18,749 bases of DNA from CALMJB01 sp963977945 (lineage in GTDB: Bacteria; Actinomycetota; Actinomycetes; Nanopelagicales; Nanopelagicaceae), in NCBI GenBank assembly GCA_963977945.1, contig CAXBQO010000010.1, forward strand, positions 1 through 18,749. The letters are read 5' to 3'. Below are positions 13,813 to 18,749 of the stretch, in pieces (position 1 is the first letter of the stretch; each line of letters starts with the position of its first letter). The position numbers were made by a program, and so were the translations under genes. Below the pieces are notes generated by a model that saw only the letters and a program-made list of their open reading frames with translations, was not told where the DNA came from and did no database searches.

Positions 13813-15528
13813 TTACTTTTTAAAGAGTGCTACTACTTTGTTTAACTCAACCTCATCTTTAGAACCACTCTTGCGATCTCGAACTTCAACTTTGCCATCA
13901 GCTAGGGCTTTACCCACGATAATAATTTTTGGAATTCCAATTAATTCTGCATCTTTAAATTTAACGCCAGCACTTGGATCGCGTCGATCATCAAATAAAA
14001 CTTCTAAGCCCGCCGCTTCAAGTTCGGTGGCGATTTTTTCAGCAGCTTGAAAAATTGAATCATCTTTTCCGGTAGCAACAATGTGTACATCTGCTGGTGC
14101 AACTTCGGCTGGCCAACACAAACCGATTTCGTCATAAGTTTGTTCGGCGATTACTGCAACCGCCCTTGAAACTCCGATTCCGTAAGAACCCATTGTCACA
14201 ACTTGAGCGGCTCCGTTTTGATCTAAAACTGTTAGATCTAATGCTTTGGCATATTTTCGGCCGAGTTGAAATATGTGTCCGATTTCAATTGCCCGATCAA
14301 TCACAATTGGTTTTTCACAACTTGGACATGCATCTCCGGCTTTAATTTCAACCGCTTCTACATATTGTTCAACTTCAAAATCACGTCCGCAGGTTACAAA
14401 TCTGGCGTGTGTATCTTTCTTATTTGCACCAGTTACCCAATGTGAACCTTTGGTAATTCTTGGATCGGCAAATAATTTGATTCCAAATTTCTTAGCATCT
14501 TGTGGACCGACATAGCCCTTAACTAAATTAGGATTTTTTGCAAAATCTTCATCTTCAAATAAGCGCACCTCTTTTACGCCACTTAAATTTGCGGCCAATC
14601 TCTTGACATCAACTTCGCGATCACCTGGGACCAAGACTGAAATCGGCTTGCCATCTGCCATTAGCAAAACATTTTTTAAGGTATCAGCTGCGGTAAAGCC
14701 ACCACCGTAATTCTTATTTAATACCGCCACCAAAGATTCAATTGTTGGAGTATTTGGTGTGTTCAATATTTCAATCGCAGGCGCACTGGTACCAGCAAAT
14801 GGTTTTACATTGGTGATTACCGCTTCAACATTTGCAGCGTAACCGCAAGATTTACACAATACATATGTATCTTCACCGGTAGGGCAAGGAGCCAAAAACT
14901 CTTCTGATTTTGATCCGCCCATCGCCCCGCTCATTGCTGAAACTATGTTGTATTTAATTCCCAATCGATCAAATGTCTTTATATATGCCGCGCGATGGCG
15001 TTGATATGAAGCTTCTAGCCCAGCATCATCAATATCAAATGAGTATGAATCTTTCATCACAAATTCACGGCCGCGAATAATTCCACTGCGCGGTCTTGGT
15101 TCATCACGATATTTAGTTTGAATTTGATAAATCGAAAGTGGTAAATCTTTATAAGAAGAGAACTCTCCCTTCACCATAAGAGTGAACATCTCTTCATGTG
15201 TTGGGCCAAGCAAATAATCATTTTGCTTACGATCTTTTAAGCGGAAAATATCTGGACCATATTCAGTCCAGCGATTTGTGGCGTCATATGGTTCTTTTGG
15301 CAAAAGCGCTGGGAAATTAACCTCTTGAAACCCAGCGTTGTCCATCTCTTCTCGAATTATGTTTTCAATCTTTCGATAAGTTCTAAACCCGAGTGGCAAC
15401 CATGAATAAATTCCGGCAGCAACGCGACGAATAAAACCAGCCCGTATTAATAATTTATGGCTAGCTACTTCAGCATCTGCTGGATCATCTCTTAATGTGC
15501 GAAGTAATAATGTAGACATGCGCAACAT
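13813..15528 (-). CDS. proS: Prolyl-tRNA synthetase, bacterial type
   Basis: A class II aminoacyl-tRNA synthetase that charges tRNA-Pro. The 571 residues match the bacterial-type enzyme with an inserted editing domain. Motif 1 is near 34-72, motif 2 is TKYRDEPRPRSG (138-149) followed by REFVMKDSYSFD, and motif 3 is GSYGIGVSR (447-455). The editing domain (about 225-400) includes GSHWVTGANKKDTH, which in the family clears mischarged Ala-tRNA. CxxC pairs flank it (Cys225/Cys228 and Cys401/Cys404). The anticodon-binding domain is at about 478-571. ATG 15528 gives the usual N-terminus; the ATG three codons later would also do. The gap to ispG is 25 bp. Confidence 0.98.
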   Translation of the reverse strand: MLRMSTLLLRTLRDDPADAEVASHKLLIRAGFIRRVAAGIYSWLPLGFRTYRKIENIIREEMDNAGFQEVNFPALLPKEPYDATNRWTEYGPDIFRLKDRKQNDYLLGPTHEEMFTLMVKGEFSSYKDLPLSIYQIQTKYRDEPRPRSGIIRGREFVMKDSYSFDIDDAGLEASYQRHRAAYIKTFDRLGIKYNIVSAMSGAMGGSKSEEFLAPCPTGEDTYVLCKSCGYAANVEAVITNVKPFAGTSAPAIEILNTPNTPTIESLVAVLNKNYGGGFTAADTLKNVLLMADGKPISVLVPGDREVDVKRLAANLSGVKEVRLFEDEDFAKNPNLVKGYVGPQDAKKFGIKLFADPRITKGSHWVTGANKKDTHARFVTCGRDFEVEQYVEAVEIKAGDACPSCEKPIVIDRAIEIGHIFQLGRKYAKALDLTVLDQNGAAQVVTMGSYGIGVSRAVAVIAEQTYDEIGLCWPAEVAPADVHIVATGKDDSIFQAAEKIATELEAAGLEVLFDDRRDPSAGVKFKDAELIGIPKIIIVGKALADGKVEVRDRKSGSKDEVELNKVVALFKK

Positions 15529-15553
15529 GTGGCAAGCCTATCTAACGCGAAAA

Positions 15554-16705
15554 CTATTTAACTTCAACTGAAGGTTCGCCCGAAGCGACACCCGCTTTTT
15601 CCATCTCGTCAGCAAGGCGCATCGCCTCTTCAATCAAGGTTTCAACAATTTGTGCTTCTGAAACAGTTTTAATTACTTCACCTTTTACAAATATTTGGCC
15701 TTTGCCATTTCCAGATGCGACTCCAAGATCTGCTTCACGCGCTTCACCTGGACCATTAACTACGCAACCCATAACTGCAACGCGAAGTGGCACAGTCATT
15801 CCTTGTAATCCGGCCTGAACTTTTTCAGCCAATGTATAAACATCAACTTGTGCGCGACCACATGATGGACAAGAAACAATTTCAAGTTTACGTTGGCGCA
15901 GATTTAATGATTCTAAAATTGAAATACCAACTTTAACTTCTTCAACTGGTGGCGCAGAAAGTGATACGCGAATGGTGTCGCCGATTCCTTCAGATAATAA
16001 AATTGCAAACGCGGTTGAAGATTTAATTGTGCATTGAAATTGTGGGCCAGCTTCAGTCACGCCAAGATGTAATGGGTAATCACATTTGCTAGCTAGCAAC
16101 CTATAAGCCTTAACCATTGTGACCGGATCATGATGTTTTACTGAAATCTTTATGTTTGTGAAGTTGTGTTCTTCAAACAAACTTGCTTCCCAAAGCGCTG
16201 ATTCGACTAATGCTTCTGGGGTTGCTTTGCCATATTTGGCGAGCAATCTGGGATCAAGTGAGCCAGCGTTTACTCCAATGCGAATTGGAATTTGGGCATC
16301 GCCGGCCGCTTTTGCTACCTCTTTTACTTTGTCATCAAATTGTTTGATGTTGCCAGGATTAACACGAACTCCGGCGCAACCAGCATCTATCGCTGCAAAA
16401 ATATATTTTGGTTGAAAGTGAATATCGGCAATTACCGGAATCTGAGATTTTTTAGCAATTTGTGCCAGCGCATCAGCATCATCTTGTGATGGCACTGCCA
16501 CGCGAACAATTTGGCAACCAGAGGCGGTTAGTTCGGCGATTTGTTGAAGTGTTGCATTTACATCGGCGGTAAGAGTTGTACACATCGATTGCACTGAAAC
16601 TGGAAAATCTGAACCGACACCGACTGCACCAAGTTTTATTTGTTTTGTTTTGCGTCGTGGCGCAAGTGTTGGTGGCGGTGATGCTGGAATTCCGAGATCA
16701 ACCAT
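15554..16705 (-). CDS. ispG: 4-hydroxy-3-methylbut-2-en-1-yl diphosphate synthase (GcpE)
   Basis: IspG is the 4Fe-4S enzyme that reductively opens methylerythritol cyclodiphosphate to HMBPP, in the MEP isoprenoid pathway. The 383-residue protein has the TIM-barrel part (VSVQSMCTTLTADV near 36-49, ADIHF at 93-97, RVNPGNI at 114-120) and the C-terminal cluster-binding part, with Cys279 and Cys282 in CPSCGR, Cys314 and Glu321 in CVVNGPGE. The start is ATG at 16705, 21 bp after the rseP stop. With dxr two genes upstream, the window encodes two MEP pathway steps around the rseP protease gene, the normal actinobacterial arrangement. Confidence 0.98.
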   Translation of the reverse strand: MVDLGIPASPPPTLAPRRKTKQIKLGAVGVGSDFPVSVQSMCTTLTADVNATLQQIAELTASGCQIVRVAVPSQDDADALAQIAKKSQIPVIADIHFQPKYIFAAIDAGCAGVRVNPGNIKQFDDKVKEVAKAAGDAQIPIRIGVNAGSLDPRLLAKYGKATPEALVESALWEASLFEEHNFTNIKISVKHHDPVTMVKAYRLLASKCDYPLHLGVTEAGPQFQCTIKSSTAFAILLSEGIGDTIRVSLSAPPVEEVKVGISILESLNLRQRKLEIVSCPSCGRAQVDVYTLAEKVQAGLQGMTVPLRVAVMGCVVNGPGEAREADLGVASGNGKGQIFVKGEVIKTVSEAQIVETLIEEAMRLADEMEKAGVASGEPSVEVK

Positions 16706-16726
16706 GGTGAATATTCTGCCCCAACC

Positions 16727-17914
16727 CTAGAAATTTATCTTTACTGGGTTGAATAAATCTGCTGCCAATAACCAAACTGAAAGCGTGAGCAGAATCGCAA
16801 AGACCACCATTGTCAGTGGCATTAATCGATTTACATTTAATGGTGCCGGTTTTGATAAACCTTTACGAGCTGCGCGACGATTTCTGATTCCGTCAGCAAT
16901 CGCAATTGCCATATGACCGCCATCTAATGGCAGAAGTGGCAATAAATTAAATATGCCAACAAAGATATTTAATGTTGCAATCATTAATAGAAATGTTGCC
17001 AACTTATCGGCAAAACTTAAAGTTGAACCAACGGCGTCACCAGCAATGCGCGCCGCACCAACCACGCCAACTAAACCATTTGGATCGCGCTCTTCGTTGC
17101 CAAATGTGGCATTTACTAATTGCGGAACTTTGCTTGGCAATGAAATCAACGCTGAAATACTGGCTTTAAAAAATTCCCAACTAATTGTGGTCGAGCGCCA
17201 AACTGCAACGATTGGATTGACCCGTTTGCGTTCTAGCGCATTTGTAACACCGAGTACGCCAATTTGTTTGCCATCTAATTCGCGCGCCGATAACACGACT
17301 GGCAAATCTAATTGCTGGCCATTTCTATCAATTATTAATGTCACCGATTGATTTGGTGCTGCCCGCAATTGATCTCGCAACTTGTTCCAATCGGAAGTTT
17401 TCTCACCGTTGATTCCGATGATGCGATCGCCTGGCTGTAAACCGATTGCTTTTGCCGGTGATGCTTTAGAAGTTGGGCCACAACTTTCAGTTGCAGATTG
17501 TGGAATACATTCAGAAACTGTTTGAATCTTTGAACTAGTTTGGCTGATTCCGATTCCGGCAATTAATGTAAAAATTAATAAAAACCCTAAAACAAAATGT
17601 AAAAATGAACCAGCGCCAAGCACTATTAAACGTTGCGGAATACTGCCAGCAATAAATGCCCGTGGTTTTTCTTCGAGCGTTAAATTTTCATCAGGAGTCA
17701 TTCCAACAATTTTGCAATAACCACCAGCTGGAATCGCTTTCACTCCAAACTCGGTCTCACCTCTTTGAGTTGACCAAATTCGTCGGCCGAATCCGACAAA
17801 GAACTCAGTAACTTTCATGCCAAATCTTTTAGCAGTTAGGTAATGCCCGGCCTCATGCACCATTACCGAAAATAGCAAAGCAAATACAAATGCCAAGATT
17901 CCAAGCAGTTGCAA
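16727..17914 (-). CDS. rseP: Site-2 protease (M50B family, RseP/Rip1-like)
   Basis: An intramembrane zinc protease; relatives cut anti-sigma factors and other membrane proteins (Rip1 in mycobacteria). The 395 residues include HEAGH (20-24) in the first membrane helix, with His20 and His24 as zinc ligands and Glu21 catalytic. A PDZ domain lies at about 150-215 (LQPGDRIIGING), and PLDGG (329-333) supplies the third ligand, Asp331. Membrane segments are near 4-25, 100-124, about 305-330 and 366-385. Cys136 and Cys145, just before the PDZ domain on the outer side, could form a disulfide. The start is TTG at 17914; GAGG 5 nt upstream, inside the end of dxr, supports it. Confidence 0.96.
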   Translation of the reverse strand: MQLLGILAFVFALLFSVMVHEAGHYLTAKRFGMKVTEFFVGFGRRIWSTQRGETEFGVKAIPAGGYCKIVGMTPDENLTLEEKPRAFIAGSIPQRLIVLGAGSFLHFVLGFLLIFTLIAGIGISQTSSKIQTVSECIPQSATESCGPTSKASPAKAIGLQPGDRIIGINGEKTSDWNKLRDQLRAAPNQSVTLIIDRNGQQLDLPVVLSARELDGKQIGVLGVTNALERKRVNPIVAVWRSTTISWEFFKASISALISLPSKVPQLVNATFGNEERDPNGLVGVVGAARIAGDAVGSTLSFADKLATFLLMIATLNIFVGIFNLLPLLPLDGGHMAIAIADGIRNRRAARKGLSKPAPLNVNRLMPLTMVVFAILLTLSVWLLAADLFNPVKINF

Positions 17915-17916
17915 AA

Positions 17917-18749
17917 TTACCTCGCTAACTCGTTGATCTTTTTGGTTGCAATACTGCGCGCATTATTTTCAATCGCACTGACATCATTTAAGTCTCTAAT
18001 TTTAGTTGTCGCACTCGCAGCAAGCGAATCAACCGCCGCACTAACAATCTGCAAAATTGCCGTGAATTTAATCTGACTATTTAAAAATGCTGCAACCGCA
18101 ACCTCATTTGCGGCGTTATAAACCGCGGGCATACCGTTTCCAATTTCGCCACAACGTTTTGCCAGTTCCACCGCTGGAAACCTTTGATTATCAATCGGTG
18201 AAAAATTCCAATTGTGTGTTTTGTTCCAATCAATTGCCGCAGTGACATTTGGTAATCGCTTTGGAAATGTCAGCGCATATGAAATTGGACCTTTCATATT
18301 AGGTGGTGAAGCTTGTGCAATTGTTGAACCATCATTGAATTCCACCATCGAATGCACAACCGATTGCGGATGTATTACCGCTTCAATTTGGTTGTAAGGC
18401 AGATCAAATAAATAGTGAGCTTCAATTATTTCTAACCCTTTGTTTAATAGCGTCGCAGAATTAATTGTGACAACTTCACCCATATTCCAGGTCGGGTGCG
18501 CCAGCGCCTGCGCAACTGTTACCGAATCTAAATCTTTTTGTTCTCTAAATGGGCCGCCACTTGCGGTGAGAATTACCTTTTTAACATCTTCTCTTCTGCC
18601 TGCAAGCATCGCTTGAAAAATCGCAGAGTGTTCAGAATCAACTGGAAGTAAATAATTCCCGCCATTTTTTGTATTTAATTGCTTCACCAAATCTGTGACT
18701 AAATCTCCGCCGGCGACCAATGACTCTTTATTTGCCAGTGCCACTTTGT
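17917..18749 (-). CDS. dxr: 1-deoxy-D-xylulose 5-phosphate reductoisomerase (5'-truncated)
   Basis: Dxr converts 1-deoxy-D-xylulose 5-phosphate to 2-C-methylerythritol 4-phosphate, the committed MEP pathway step. The window edge removes the start and roughly the first 110-120 residues, which hold most of the NADPH-binding domain. The visible part begins at the conserved KVALANKESLVAGG motif. It has LPVDSEHSAIFQ with the metal-binding Asp and Glu, and NKGLEIIEAHYLF with the later catalytic Glu, then HPQSVVHSMVEF. It ends with a normal alpha-helical C-terminus. The TAA at 17919-17917 is 2 bp from the rseP TTG, and the end of dxr carries the rseP Shine-Dalgarno. Confidence 0.97.
   Translation of the reverse strand, partial: KVALANKESLVAGGDLVTDLVKQLNTKNGGNYLLPVDSEHSAIFQAMLAGRREDVKKVILTASGGPFREQKDLDSVTVAQALAHPTWNMGEVVTINSATLLNKGLEIIEAHYLFDLPYNQIEAVIHPQSVVHSMVEFNDGSTIAQASPPNMKGPISYALTFPKRLPNVTAAIDWNKTHNWNFSPIDNQRFPAVELAKRCGEIGNGMPAVYNAANEVAVAAFLNSQIKFTAILQIVSAAVDSLAASATTKIRDLNDVSAIENNARSIATKKINELAR

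Noticed and set aside
1..18749. tRNA or rRNA genes, CRISPR arrays, insertion sequences, prophage or toxin-antitoxin genes
   Set aside because: No cloverleaf or rRNA segments, spaced direct repeats, transposase or integrase motifs were seen. Nearly every base is within recognised core genes or short spacers.

Overview
The window is a compact housekeeping segment of a low-GC actinobacterial chromosome. Evidence for Actinobacteria is the gene order (dxr-rseP-ispG-proS-rimP-nusA-infB-rbfA-truB-ribF-rpsO-pnp-M16 peptidase-dapB-thyX), a bacterial-type ProRS, an IF-2 with a long Gly/Pro/Arg-rich N-terminal region, an actinobacterial-style ThyX N-terminus and a sequence between rpsO and pnp that fits the Actino-pnp RNA. 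The AT-rich codon use, gaps of a few bases and ATGA overlaps suggest a genome-streamlined freshwater lineage of the acI / Nanopelagicales type (Ca. Planktophila, Ca. Nanopelagicus). That placement is inference.

Layout, read along the minus strand from the right edge: dxr (5'-truncated by the window edge), rseP (TTG start), ispG, proS, a TSUP-family permease, rimP, nusA, infB, rbfA, truB, ribF, rpsO, pnp, an M16 zinc peptidase, dapB, a possible small cryptic ORF, and a mycoredoxin/glutaredoxin-like gene. On the plus strand at the left lies an azlC-azlD pair. It converges on the glutaredoxin gene with a 2-bp gap and diverges from thyX, which leaves the window at position 1 on the minus strand. 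There are no tRNA or rRNA genes, insertion sequences, CRISPR arrays or prophage genes, and no gene-free stretch above 300 bp.

The genes group into isoprenoid precursor synthesis (dxr, ispG), membrane proteolysis (rseP), translation and ribosome maturation (proS, rimP, infB, rbfA, truB, rpsO), transcription elongation (nusA), flavin cofactors (ribF), RNA decay (pnp), lysine/peptidoglycan precursor synthesis (dapB) and dTMP synthesis (thyX, FAD-dependent). Transport genes (TSUP, azlCD) and a thiol-redox protein are set into this framework.

The interesting sequence is mostly non-coding: the rpsO-pnp leader, with a Shine-Dalgarno-sequestering stem that competes with a smaller hairpin; the 158-bp nusA-infB gap, which lacks ylxR and has a hairpin over the infB Shine-Dalgarno; a palindrome before rimP; a palindrome across both stop codons of azlD and the glutaredoxin gene; and an A-rich, coiled-coil-like open frame between dapB and the glutaredoxin gene that has no standard start codon. 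I found no clear new multi-gene system.
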